Part shown: positions 1 through 7,575 of the stretch, piece after piece
How positions within the stretch are numbered: position 1 is the first letter of the stretch
Layout: the number at the start of each line of letters is the position of its first letter
Virus record (IMG/VR): IMGVR_UViG_3300036900_000176
Location: 1-30,868 of that record
DNA: 30,868 nt
Source of the DNA: a virus
Reading direction: 5' to 3' (one strand)
Position numbers and translations under genes: made by a program
Notes under the pieces: model-generated
Databases searched by the model: none
What the model saw: the letters and a program-made list of their open reading frames with translations, nothing else
Told to the model about the DNA's origin: nothing

Positions 1-127
1 CGCACCGGAGCACGAGCGCAGCGGCCATGGCTGACCTCACCGACCGACGCCTCGAGCAGATTTTCCGGGGCTGCTGCACGCGCGCGAAATTCACCGGAGC
101 GCACCGGCGCTTCGGCTACGCCGTCGC
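1..127. repeat. Terminal direct repeat, left copy (assembly overlap)
   Basis: The first 127 bases are identical to the last 127 (30742-30868). The exact length of 127 with no mismatch is what a de Bruijn assembler with k=127 leaves at the ends of a circular contig. I read it as evidence that the molecule is circular or circularly permuted, not as a biological terminal repeat. The true unit would be 30,741 bp. Confidence 0.93.
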
Positions 128-368
128 TGCCGAGGTCGGCGCGCCGGCGCCCGAGCTCGTCGCCGCCGGGCGCCAGGCGCGCGAGGCGCTGCGTCACCTC
201 GTCTCGGCGCTCGGCGCTGCGCGCTACATCATGCGCGACGCCGACGCGCGCGCCGAGGCGAGCCACTGGTGCCGCGCCGGCCAGGCCGCTGTCGAGGCGC
301 TGGCCGTGACGCTGCCCCCGGCGATCGCCGTCCCCGAACCCGCCACCGAACCCGAACGGATTCCCTGA
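27..368 (+). CDS. Hypothetical protein, 113 aa, packaging region
   Basis: Function not recognised. The product is mostly helical by composition (long runs of Ala, Arg, Leu and Glu), has two adjacent Cys near residues 16-17, and ends in a Pro/Glu-rich tail. It has no signal peptide or membrane segment. Closing the circle places it fourth in a run of five small genes between small and large terminase. Its ATG overlaps the end of the preceding 88-residue gene, and its stop overlaps the next ATG as ATGA, so the run is almost certainly one transcript. The start is fixed by these overlaps. The window end carries a truncated duplicate that is only the assembly overlap. Confidence 0.8.
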   Translation: MADLTDRRLEQIFRGCCTRAKFTGAHRRFGYAVAAEVGAPAPELVAAGRQAREALRHLVSALGAARYIMRDADARAEASHWCRAGQAAVEALAVTLPPAIAVPEPATEPERIP

Positions 369-601
369 TGCTTGCCGCTCTCGACCCCACCAATCCGCCC
401 CTCGTGCGCCTGCTGTGCGTGCTGGACGCGTGCGAGAACGGGCTGCGGTTTTATGAGCTCGGAACCTCGGCCCCGCAGCTGGCGCGTGAGGTCGCCGACG
501 CGCTCGCCGCCTTGCGCGCGATCCTCATCGCGGCCGCCGGCGCCAGCATCGACGACGAGAAACGACGGCGCCAGGCCGAGACCACGCGCCCCCAAGGCTA
601 G
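368..601 (+). CDS. Hypothetical protein, 77 aa, upstream of large terminase
   Basis: Function not recognised. The protein has a helical N-terminal half with a single Cys-x-Leu-Asp-Ala-Cys patch, an Ala/Leu helix in the middle and a charged Arg-rich C-terminus. The ATG overlaps the upstream stop (ATGA at 368) and the stop lies six bases before the large terminase ATG, so translation is probably coupled. An upstream in-frame Met at 269 lies deep inside the previous gene and was rejected as start. Its position directly before terL makes a packaging accessory role possible, but this is inference from position only. Confidence 0.7.
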   Translation: MLAALDPTNPPLVRLLCVLDACENGLRFYELGTSAPQLAREVADALAALRAILIAAAGASIDDEKRRRQAETTRPQG

Positions 602-607
602 GGCCGC

Positions 608-2365
608 ATGCCAGGGCGCCGCCGCACCGCGCCGGCGAGCGCTCCCGCCCCGCCGCCGCCCTCCCCCCCGCCCGCGCTCGATCCGGTCGCCGACTTCGCG
701 CACGCCGTCGGCGCCGGGCGCATCGTCGCCGGCCCGAGCGTGCGCGCCGCCTGCCGCCGGCACCTGGCCGACCTCGAGCACGCGGCCGAGCGGGGCTGGC
801 ATTTCGACCAGGCGCGCGCCGCCCGGGCGCTGCGATTCTTTCCGAAGATCCTGCGCCTGAACGGCGGCCGCTTCGAGGGGCAACCGTTCGAGCTCGCCGG
901 CTGGCAGGCCTTCGGCGTCGGCTCGCTTTTCGGCTGGGTCGGCGCGGACGGCCGCCGGCGCTTTCGGCGTGCCTACTTCGAGACGGGCAAGGGCTCGGGC
1001 AAATCGCCCCTCGCCGCGGGAATCGGCCTGCTGATGCTCGTCGCCGACGGTGAATCACGCGCCGAGGTCTACGCCGCCGCCTCGAAAAAGGAGCAGGCGC
1101 AGGTCCTCTTTCGCGACGCCGTCGCCATGATCGAGCAGTCGCCGCCGCTGCGCGAACGGCTGCGCATCATCGGCGGATCGAACCCCTGGAACATCGTCGT
1201 CGGCGGCTCATTCTTCCGCCCGATCGCCTCGGACGAAAAGCAGAGCGGGCCGCGCCCGCATTGCGTGCTCATCGACGAACTGCACGAGCACCATGACGAC
1301 ACCGTCATTGAGCTCCTCGTGGCGGGCTTCAAGAGTCGCGAGCAGCCGCTGCTCGTCGCGATCACGAACGCCGGCGTCGATCGCACCTCGGTGTGCTGGC
1401 AGTACCACCAGCACGCGATCAACGTGGCCGCGGGCGTGCTCGAGGACGATCGATTTTTCTCCTTCGTCTGCGACCTGGACGCGGGCGAGGACCCGCTCGA
1501 GGACGAGGCCTGCTGGATCAAGACCAATCCGAGCCTCGGCGTGACGATCGGCCTGGACTACCTGCGCGACCAGGTGCACGCGGCGCGGCAAATGCCCGCC
1601 AAGGAATCGAAGGTCCGACGGCTGCACTTCTGCCAGTGGGTCGACGCCGCCTCCCCCTGGATTTCGGGCGAGGCCTGGCGCGCGTGCGAGCGCGAGGCCG
1701 TGCCGGACGCGCTGGCCGACTTCGCCGATCGCGACGTCATCCTCTCGGCCGACCTGTCGACCACGACCGACCTGTCGGCGCTCGCGATCGTGGCCGAGGA
1801 CGAGGCTGGATGGATCGACGCGGCCGTCGAGTTCTGGACCCCCGGCGACACGCTCGCCGCGCGTGCCGAGCGCGACGTCGTCCCCTACGAACTGTGGCGC
1901 GACCAGGGCTGGCTGCACGCGCTGCCCGGCTCGACGATCGATTACGCCTCGATCGCGCGGCGCGTCGACACCATGATTCGCGCCGGCCTGCGCGTGCGCT
2001 CCTTCGTGTTCGACCGCTACCGCATGCCCTTTCTGCGCCGCGAGTTCGAGGCGCTCGGCCTGGCGCTGCCGCTGCTCGAGCACCCGCAGGGCTTCGTCAA
2101 AGTCAAGTCGACGGCGCTCTGGATGCCGCAATCGATCAACGAGCTAGAAACGGCCGTGCTCGAAGGCACGCTGCGGGTTGCCCGAAACCCCGTGCTCACC
2201 TGGAACAGCGCGAGCGCCGTCGTCGTGAAAGACGAGCAGGAGTCGCGCGTCTTTTCAAAGCGCCGTTCGACCGGGCGCATTGACGGCGTCGTCGCGCTCG
2301 CCATGGCCGTGGGCGCGCTCAAGGCGCCGGCCGAGATGCTCGACGTCGAGACCTGGATTGCATAA
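608..2365 (+). CDS. terL: Terminase large subunit (HK97-like Terminase_1 family)
   Basis: DNA-packaging ATPase and headful or cos nuclease, acting at the portal vertex. The sequence shows a Walker A P-loop GKGSGKS at residues 127-133, a Walker B LIDELHEH at 221-228 with catalytic Glu224, and a nuclease-domain acidic set beginning LSADLSTTTD (Asp382, Asp388) and ending RIDGVVALA (Asp559). At 585 residues it has normal family length; residues 1-30 are a Pro/Ala-rich extension. The start has only a weak Shine-Dalgarno but lies six bases after the upstream stop, consistent with coupling. Unusually, five small genes separate it from the small subunit. Immediately after its stop lies one of three TAAAGCTTTAAATA sites. 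Confidence 0.96.
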   Translation: MPGRRRTAPASAPAPPPPSPPPALDPVADFAHAVGAGRIVAGPSVRAACRRHLADLEHAAERGWHFDQARAARALRFFPKILRLNGGRFEGQPFELAGWQAFGVGSLFGWVGADGRRRFRRAYFETGKGSGKSPLAAGIGLLMLVADGESRAEVYAAASKKEQAQVLFRDAVAMIEQSPPLRERLRIIGGSNPWNIVVGGSFFRPIASDEKQSGPRPHCVLIDELHEHHDDTVIELLVAGFKSREQPLLVAITNAGVDRTSVCWQYHQHAINVAAGVLEDDRFFSFVCDLDAGEDPLEDEACWIKTNPSLGVTIGLDYLRDQVHAARQMPAKESKVRRLHFCQWVDAASPWISGEAWRACEREAVPDALADFADRDVILSADLSTTTDLSALAIVAEDEAGWIDAAVEFWTPGDTLAARAERDVVPYELWRDQGWLHALPGSTIDYASIARRVDTMIRAGLRVRSFVFDRYRMPFLRREFEALGLALPLLEHPQGFVKVKSTALWMPQSINELETAVLEGTLRVARNPVLTWNSASAVVVKDEQESRVFSKRRSTGRIDGVVALAMAVGALKAPAEMLDVETWIA

Positions 2366-2376
2366 AGCTTTAAATA
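2363..2376. promoter_or_regulatory. Operator/centromere-like site 1 (TAAAGCTTTAAATA)
   Basis: The 14-mer TAAAGCTTTAAATA contains the perfect palindrome TAAAGCTTTA and overlaps the last codons and stop of terL. The same 14-mer in the same orientation occurs at 20667-20680 and 21626-21639 beside the ParA/RHH genes. Three copies of an AT-rich 14-mer in such GC-rich DNA are not expected by chance. The likely binder is the ribbon-helix-helix protein encoded at 20666-20905, which is inference. Confidence 0.6.
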
Positions 2377-2393
2377 CATACTGATTCGGTGCG

Positions 2394-2417
2394 CTGATGG
2401 AACAATCTGTTCATCAG
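2394..2417. other. Inverted repeat between terL and capsid gene
   Basis: The arms CTGATGGAACA and TGTTCATCAG pair with one bulged base around a three-base loop. No T-tract follows, so it is not a clear intrinsic terminator. It sits in the 188-base gap between terL and the protease-capsid gene, next to operator-like site 1, and may be an operator or an RNA hairpin in the leader. The rest of the gap shows no gene. Confidence 0.4.
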
Positions 2418-2553
2418 TGGCGCTAATCCGCGCATAATCGCGTGCGCATGACGACCGCAACCCGTCAGCGTCCTGGACTGGACGAGCGTAAAACCGGCCC
2501 GGCGCCCTCCCCGCGTCCTGGCGACGGTGGCCTTTCTCCTCGGAGGCCCGCCG

Positions 2554-4662
2554 ATGCCGTTCCCTCTCCCCCCGGCGCACGCGCGCCCCGCTGACGTCAT
2601 CCGCCGCGACGCGAGCAGCGTTCGCACCGTCCGCAAGGCCGCCGGCCCCGAGCTCGTCACCCGCGCCGCCGGCTCGGGCGGCTATCGCTTCGTCATCTCG
2701 ACCGAGTCGCGCGACCTGATGGGCGACGTCGTCGTGCAGGCCGGACGCGAGGACGCGTCCGAGCGCATCCCGGCCCAGGTCGACCATTCCGGCGCCATGC
2801 GCGACCTCGTCGGCCACTGGGCAAATATCCAGACCAAGGGCGTGCGCACGTTCGCCGACCTCGTGCTGCTGGCGCCCGGCCTGTCAAAGACGGCCGACAT
2901 GGTGCGCGCCCTCCTCGACGCGGGCGTGCGCATGGCGAGCTCGATCGGGTTCACCTCGATCAAGCGCGAATGGATCCGCGAGCCGGACACCGACCAGGGG
3001 CAGATCACCGGGATCCGGTTCCTGCGCTGGAAGCTCCTCGAGGCCTCGATCGTCGTCGTGCCGGCCAACCCCGAGGCGCTGTCGACGGCCAAGTCTTTCC
3101 TGCCGGCCGAGGCGCGCGCCGGGCTCGACGAGTTCGTTCGAGCGCATGCGCGCCGCATCCCCTCGCCCTCCCGTGCGGCTGCTGCCGCGGGCAACCCACT
3201 GGAGTCCCGCACCATGACCATCGCTGAACGCATCGCCGAAGCGCGGCGCCTGCTCACCGAGCAGCGCAGCGCCCTCACCTCTGCCCGTGAACGCCTGGCC
3301 GAGGACCAAGACGACGACGAGCTCGTCGCCGAGGTCGAGCGCCTGGCCGACGAGCAGGCCCGCACCGAGCGCACGCTGCGCGCCCTCGGCGACGCCGAGA
3401 ACCAGAGCGCCGCCGGCGCCATGCCCGCCGGGGCCGTTCGCTCGAGCGGCGCGCGCGCCGTCGTGCGCATGGGCGAGGGCGATGTGATCGACGTCGAATC
3501 GCGCCCCATCGCGCGCGCGCAGGCGCCCGCGTTCCTGCGCCGGCGCACGGTGGCCGAAGTCTCGCCGGCCGACCTGCTCGTGCGCTCGGCGCTCGTCGCG
3601 ATCGAATCGCACATCACGCGCCGGCCCGTGGCCCAACTCCTCGAGGAGCGCTATCGCGAGCACGAGGAGACCCGAACCGTCGCCATGCTCGTCGTGCGCG
3701 CCGCGCAGAATCCGGCCATGACGAACGTGCCGGGATGGGCGCAGGAGCTCGTGCGGGAATCCTTCGGCGCGTTCATGGATCTCCTCGCGACGTCCAACTC
3801 GATCGTGCCGCGCCTGCCGCTGCAGCGCTTCGAGTTCAACGCGTACGGCAAGATCACGATTCCCTCGCGCAAACGCACCTCGACGCCGCCGAACCTGGCC
3901 GCCGCGTTCCGGGCCGAGGGCGCGCCGATCCGCGTCGGCGCCATGACGCTGCAGTCCGCGGCGCTGACGCCCAAGTCGATGGCCGTGATCGGCACCTACA
4001 CGAACGAACTGTTCGAGCGTTCGACGCCCAACATCGAAACCGTGATCCGCGAAGGCATGATCATGGACACGAATGAAGTGCTCGACGCGATCTTTGCCTC
4101 GACCCTGCCGGCCGGTCCGGGCCCGGCCGGAATCTACGCCGGCGTCGTCGCGCCGAACACGGCCGCCTCGCTCGGCACGACCCCCGACAAGATCCTGGCC
4201 GACGGCAAGGCGCGCATTGCGCAAATGCTCGGTTCGCGCTACGGCCGCCGGCCGGTCTGGATCATGCACGAGGTCCGCTGGCTGGCGCTGAAGGCCGCAC
4301 AGAATGCCATGGGCGGGCTCGCCTTCCCCGAGACCGCAAACGGCCTCTGGATGGGCTATCCCGTCTATGCATCGCTCGACGTCCAGACGGACGTCGTCGG
4401 CCTGATCGATGCCTCGGCGGTCGCCTTCGCCGGCGGCGCGCCGCAGTTCGCGGGCACCGACGTCGCCACGATCCACGAGGAGTCCGTCGCGCCGCTGCCG
4501 ATCATCGGGGGCACCGCCGGCACGCCCGTCGAGGCCTTCCCGACCCGTTCGCTTTTCCAGACCAATTCGGCCGCGCTGCGCTCGATCTGGGAGATCGATT
4601 GGAACGTCCTCCCCGGCCCGACCTCGGGCGCCGTGCAGACGATCACGGCCGTGGCCTGGTAG
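2554..4662 (+). CDS. Fused prohead protease - major capsid protein (HK97 fold)
   Basis: One open frame encodes an HK97-type prohead serine protease (about residues 30-205) followed by a coiled-coil delta/scaffold segment (about 220-285) and an HK97-fold major capsid protein to residue 702. Protease signatures are the His context VDHSGAMRDLVGHW and the Ser context MASSIGFTS. The chosen ATG follows CGGAGG by seven bases; an in-frame GTG at 2527 has no such site. An internal ATG at 3214, preceded by GGAG, opens the scaffold-capsid part (MTIAERIAEARR), so capsid may also be made separately. The fusion would package protease inside the shell, with self-cleavage releasing mature capsid. A large-loop terminator follows. 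Confidence 0.92.
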   Translation: MPFPLPPAHARPADVIRRDASSVRTVRKAAGPELVTRAAGSGGYRFVISTESRDLMGDVVVQAGREDASERIPAQVDHSGAMRDLVGHWANIQTKGVRTFADLVLLAPGLSKTADMVRALLDAGVRMASSIGFTSIKREWIREPDTDQGQITGIRFLRWKLLEASIVVVPANPEALSTAKSFLPAEARAGLDEFVRAHARRIPSPSRAAAAAGNPLESRTMTIAERIAEARRLLTEQRSALTSARERLAEDQDDDELVAEVERLADEQARTERTLRALGDAENQSAAGAMPAGAVRSSGARAVVRMGEGDVIDVESRPIARAQAPAFLRRRTVAEVSPADLLVRSALVAIESHITRRPVAQLLEERYREHEETRTVAMLVVRAAQNPAMTNVPGWAQELVRESFGAFMDLLATSNSIVPRLPLQRFEFNAYGKITIPSRKRTSTPPNLAAAFRAEGAPIRVGAMTLQSAALTPKSMAVIGTYTNELFERSTPNIETVIREGMIMDTNEVLDAIFASTLPAGPGPAGIYAGVVAPNTAASLGTTPDKILADGKARIAQMLGSRYGRRPVWIMHEVRWLALKAAQNAMGGLAFPETANGLWMGYPVYASLDVQTDVVGLIDASAVAFAGGAPQFAGTDVATIHEESVAPLPIIGGTAGTPVEAFPTRSLFQTNSAALRSIWEIDWNVLPGPTSGAVQTITAVAW
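3201..3216 (+). promoter_or_regulatory. Internal ribosome binding site and ATG within the capsid fusion
   Basis: GGAG at 3201-3204 lies nine bases before ATG 3214, in frame with the protease-capsid ORF and exactly at the boundary between the Ala/Pro-rich protease tail and the coiled-coil scaffold segment. It would give an independent 482-residue scaffold-capsid product in excess over the protease fusion. Whether it is used cannot be told from sequence. Confidence 0.5.
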
Positions 4663-4723
4663 GGATGCCGGCGGCTTTTTCCGTTACTCCTCCTCGCAGT
4701 TGCCATACAGCCTGGAGACCTCG

Positions 4724-4783
4724 GGCCCGCGTGCGGTTTCTCCCCCTCCCGACCCGATCGCGCACGCGGGCCGCTTTTTCTTT
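4724..4783 (+). terminator. Intrinsic terminator with long loop after capsid gene
   Basis: A perfect 12-bp inverted repeat, GGCCCGCGTGCG at 4724-4735 and CGCACGCGGGCC at 4761-4772, is followed by GCTTTTTCTTT. The loop is 25 bases. It sits inside the head operon after the capsid gene, so it is probably partial, making capsid mRNA more abundant than the portal and tail genes downstream. Confidence 0.75.
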
Positions 4784-4802
4784 CGTGAGGAGTCCCCCCA
4801 CC

Positions 4803-5072
4803 ATGCCGACCACCGTCTGGGCCCCTGATCCCCTGCCCGAGCTCGAGGGACGCGTCGGCCTCGTCCAGATCGACGACGCGCTGGCCGAGACCCTGCTCGC
4901 GGCCGACCGGGTGCAGAACCCGGCCATCGGCGCGTTCGCCTTGCGCAACCCGTCGGGCACGGCCGCGCCCGCGCTCGAGGGCGAGCCGGACGCGGGCACC
5001 TACGGCACGCGCGAGATGACGTCGGCCCGCGCGCCGAAGCGCGCCAAGTCGACAAAGGCGACGGACGAATGA
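4803..5072 (+). CDS. Hypothetical head-module protein, 89 aa
   Basis: Function not recognised. The protein is small and acidic in its first half, with an Ala-rich helix and a basic Lys/Arg tail (SARAPKRAKSTKATDE). GAGGAG lies 10 bases before the ATG, just after the capsid-gene terminator, and the stop overlaps the portal ATG (ATGA). Its position between capsid and portal suggests a virion or head-assembly role, such as decoration or scaffolding accessory, but no motif supports this directly. Confidence 0.75.
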   Translation: MPTTVWAPDPLPELEGRVGLVQIDDALAETLLAADRVQNPAIGAFALRNPSGTAAPALEGEPDAGTYGTREMTSARAPKRAKSTKATDE

Positions 5073-6667
5073 GCTCGACCGAGAACGCCGTCGCGCCGAG
5101 CCGTCCGACCTGGCTCGCGCGCCTGGCGCGCGCGGCCGCGACGACGCTCGCGCGCTCGTGGCCGTTCTCGCTCGCCGGGCCGGCCGAGGGGTCCTGGCGC
5201 GGCCCCTTTTTCGGCATCGGCGAGCAGGGCCATACGTTCGAGCTCGGCCCGCTCGAGGACGGCTGGCAGCGCAACCTGAGCGTCGTCGGCTCGCCCGAGG
5301 CGCGATTCATCCCCGCGGCCTACGCCTGCGTGATGGCGAACGCGCGCGGCATCTCGCAGTGCTACCCCGCGCACAAGCGCCGCGACGCCGCCGGGCGCAT
5401 TGAGACGGTCACGACCTCGGCCGCGGCGCGCGTGCTGCGCAAACCCAACGGCGTGGAGACCTGGCCGCAGTTCATCCTGAACCTGGTCTGTGATCTGCAG
5501 TTCGACGGCAATGCCATGGCCGTGGGCGTGCGCAACGGCCGCACCGAGCTCGAGTCGCTCTGGCGCATGCCGCGCACGGCCTGCGCGCCGATGGTGGGCG
5601 TGGACGGCTCCGTTTTCTACAGCGTCGGCGTCAACGACTTGAACCCCGACGCCACCGAGATGATGGCGCCCGCCAGCGATGTGCTGCACTTGCGCATGTA
5701 CTGCCCGCGGCACCCGCTGCTCGGCGAATCGCCGATCACGGCCGCGGCCATGGCCGCGGGCATCAACGTCGCCTTGTCGCGCTCGCAGCTGGCCTTTTTC
5801 TCGAACATGAACCGCCCCTCGGGCGTGCTGTCGACCGAGCATCCCCTGACGTCCTCGGACATTGAAACGCTGCAGATCAAGATGGCCGAGGCCTCGAAAC
5901 GCTGGGCGATGGGCGGAATGCCCATCCTGTCGCGGGGGCTCAAGTTCCAACCCCTGTCGATCTCGAGCGTCGATGCGCAGCTGATCGAGGCGCAGCGGCT
6001 CTCGATCGAGGACATTGCGCGCGTCTACGGGGTGCCGCTGCCCGTGATTGGCGACCTGTCCAAGGCGACCCTGCAAAACGTCGAGCAGCTGGCCGGGCTG
6101 TGGCTCGCGATCGGCCTGGGCGCGCTGCTCGAGAACCTCGAGCGCTCGCTCGATGCCCTGTTCGACCTGCCGGCCGACGAATGGATCGAGCTCGACACCG
6201 CGGCGCTGCTGCGCACCGACTTTCTGGCGCGCGTGGAGGGGCTGACGAAGGCAATCCAGGGCGGGCTCATGTCGCCGAACGAGGCGCGCGCGCGCGAGTC
6301 GCTCTCGCCCGTCGCGCACGGCGACACGGTCTACGTGCAGCAGCAAATGGTGCCGCTCGGGGGCCGCCCCCCCGCGCCGGCGCCCGCCCCCGGCGCCACG
6401 CCGCCCGCCGATCCGGCGGCCAGCGATCCGGCGGCCAACGACCCGAACGGCGGCGCCGCGGCCGACGGCACCGAACCCCCGCCGAACGCGCCCCCGCCCG
6501 ATCCGGGCACCAGGCAGCACGTGCCGCTGCGCGACGAGCTCGAGGTCGAGATCGCGCGCGTCGTGCGCACCCTCACCGATGACGAGGCGCTGGCGCTGCT
6601 GCGCGCCTCCGTCACCGAAACCGAGCACGCGATCGCGCGCGCCAAGGTCGGAGCATTGATGCCATGA
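5069..6667 (+). CDS. Portal protein (HK97 family, Phage_portal)
   Basis: Forms the dodecameric ring at one capsid vertex through which DNA enters and leaves. The core (about residues 80-440) has features typical of HK97-like portals: IPAAYACVMANARGISQ near 90, a WPQFILNLVCDLQFDGNA segment near 136, and SIEDIARVYGVPLPVIGDL near 315, followed by a helix that would line the channel. Residues about 430-490 are a Pro/Ala/Asp-rich linker. The stop overlaps the next ATG. Its place downstream of the capsid gene is unusual, because portal normally precedes protease and capsid in this phage type. Confidence 0.93.
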   Translation: MSSTENAVAPSRPTWLARLARAAATTLARSWPFSLAGPAEGSWRGPFFGIGEQGHTFELGPLEDGWQRNLSVVGSPEARFIPAAYACVMANARGISQCYPAHKRRDAAGRIETVTTSAAARVLRKPNGVETWPQFILNLVCDLQFDGNAMAVGVRNGRTELESLWRMPRTACAPMVGVDGSVFYSVGVNDLNPDATEMMAPASDVLHLRMYCPRHPLLGESPITAAAMAAGINVALSRSQLAFFSNMNRPSGVLSTEHPLTSSDIETLQIKMAEASKRWAMGGMPILSRGLKFQPLSISSVDAQLIEAQRLSIEDIARVYGVPLPVIGDLSKATLQNVEQLAGLWLAIGLGALLENLERSLDALFDLPADEWIELDTAALLRTDFLARVEGLTKAIQGGLMSPNEARARESLSPVAHGDTVYVQQQMVPLGGRPPAPAPAPGATPPADPAASDPAANDPNGGAAADGTEPPPNAPPPDPGTRQHVPLRDELEVEIARVVRTLTDDEALALLRASVTETEHAIARAKVGALMP

Positions 6668-7557
6668 ACGACGCGGCCGATTTCCTGCACCTGATCGGCG
6701 TCTACGTGCGCGAGGAGATCGGCCGGCTTAACCTTCCGCCCGGCGAGCGCGGCGACCGCGGCGAGCCGGGGCCGCCCGGCGATGCCGGCCCCCCGGGGGA
6801 ACCCGGCGCGCCCGGCGAGCGCGGCGAGCGTGGCGCCGACGGCGCCGGCGTCGAGGCGCCGGCCTGGGTGGCGGGGCTGATCTGCCGCGAGGGCGCGACG
6901 GTGCAGCATTTCATCGGCCAGACCTTCCGCGCGCGGCGCGACACGGCCGAGGAGCCGGGCTCGGGTGACGCCTGGGAGCGTCTGGGCCGCGGCGGTTTCC
7001 GCCTCGCCCCCCCCTGGGTCGAGGGCGCCACCTACGACGACGGCGACCTGTTCGTGCGCGACTTCGGGCTGTTCCTGCAGTGGAACGGCGAGGCCGCGCT
7101 GCTCGTGGGCCGCGGGCCGCGGGGCGAGCGCGGGATCCGGGGCGAGCGCGGCGAGCCAGGCCGCGCCGGGCGCGACGGGGCCACGCTCGCCGGCGTGGAA
7201 CTGCGCGACACCCACCTCGTCGTGACCTGGCGCGAGGGCGGATCGGCGACGCTGCGCGAGGCCGGCGCCGACTTCGCACCCTTTCTTGCGCAGGCCGTCG
7301 AGCGCTGCACGCGCGCCGCCGAGGAGGCCGGGCGCGCCGTCGCCGCGCTGCCGGTCGGCGCCGTCGTCGCCTCGCCCCTGCCCGAGGACGTCTGGGCGCG
7401 CCTGCGGGGCCGCGAGGCCTCGAAATGGGTCGCCTGCGACGGCCGCGCGCTGCCCGTGGGCACCCGCTACGGGGCCGCGGCGCAGACGACCAGCGCGCCG
7501 GCGCTGAACAGCGCGCCGGGCGTGCCGGGGCTGCGGCATTACCTGCGCGTCGACTGA
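6664..7557 (+). CDS. Collagen-like neck or head fibre protein with putative carbohydrate-binding module
   Basis: Two runs of Gly-X-Y triplets are visible: 12 triplets at residues 27-62 and 8 triplets at 151-174, enough for a trimeric collagen-like stalk. Between them (about 65-140) two Trp-containing repeats resemble small chitin/carbohydrate-binding folds (APAWVAGLICREGATV, then APPWVEGATYDDGDLF). The C-terminus, PVGAVVASPLPEDVW to WVACDGRALPVGT, resembles phage tail-collar domains. It overlaps portal by ATGA and precedes the adaptor, so it probably sits on the virion neck or head rather than at the tail tip. Roles in surface attachment are inferred. It is a trimer candidate because collagen triplets need three chains. 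Confidence 0.85.
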   Translation: MNDAADFLHLIGVYVREEIGRLNLPPGERGDRGEPGPPGDAGPPGEPGAPGERGERGADGAGVEAPAWVAGLICREGATVQHFIGQTFRARRDTAEEPGSGDAWERLGRGGFRLAPPWVEGATYDDGDLFVRDFGLFLQWNGEAALLVGRGPRGERGIRGERGEPGRAGRDGATLAGVELRDTHLVVTWREGGSATLREAGADFAPFLAQAVERCTRAAEEAGRAVAALPVGAVVASPLPEDVWARLRGREASKWVACDGRALPVGTRYGAAAQTTSAPALNSAPGVPGLRHYLRVD

Positions 7558-7575
7558 CCGGGGAGCGCACCCACC

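Noticed and set aside
1-127. 127-base end repeat as a biological terminal redundancy or att site
   Set aside because: It cuts through a coding gene, has no special structure, and has the exact length of a common assembler k-mer.
2527-2553. GTG at 2527 as start of the protease-capsid gene
   Set aside because: No ribosome site precedes it, while CGGAGG is correctly placed for ATG 2554.
2884-4476. Very long minus-strand open frame opposite the capsid gene
   Set aside because: It is a mirror of the GC-rich codon pattern of the capsid frame, with low-complexity Arg/Gly/His sequence and no ribosome site. Similar long mirror frames occur opposite most late genes.
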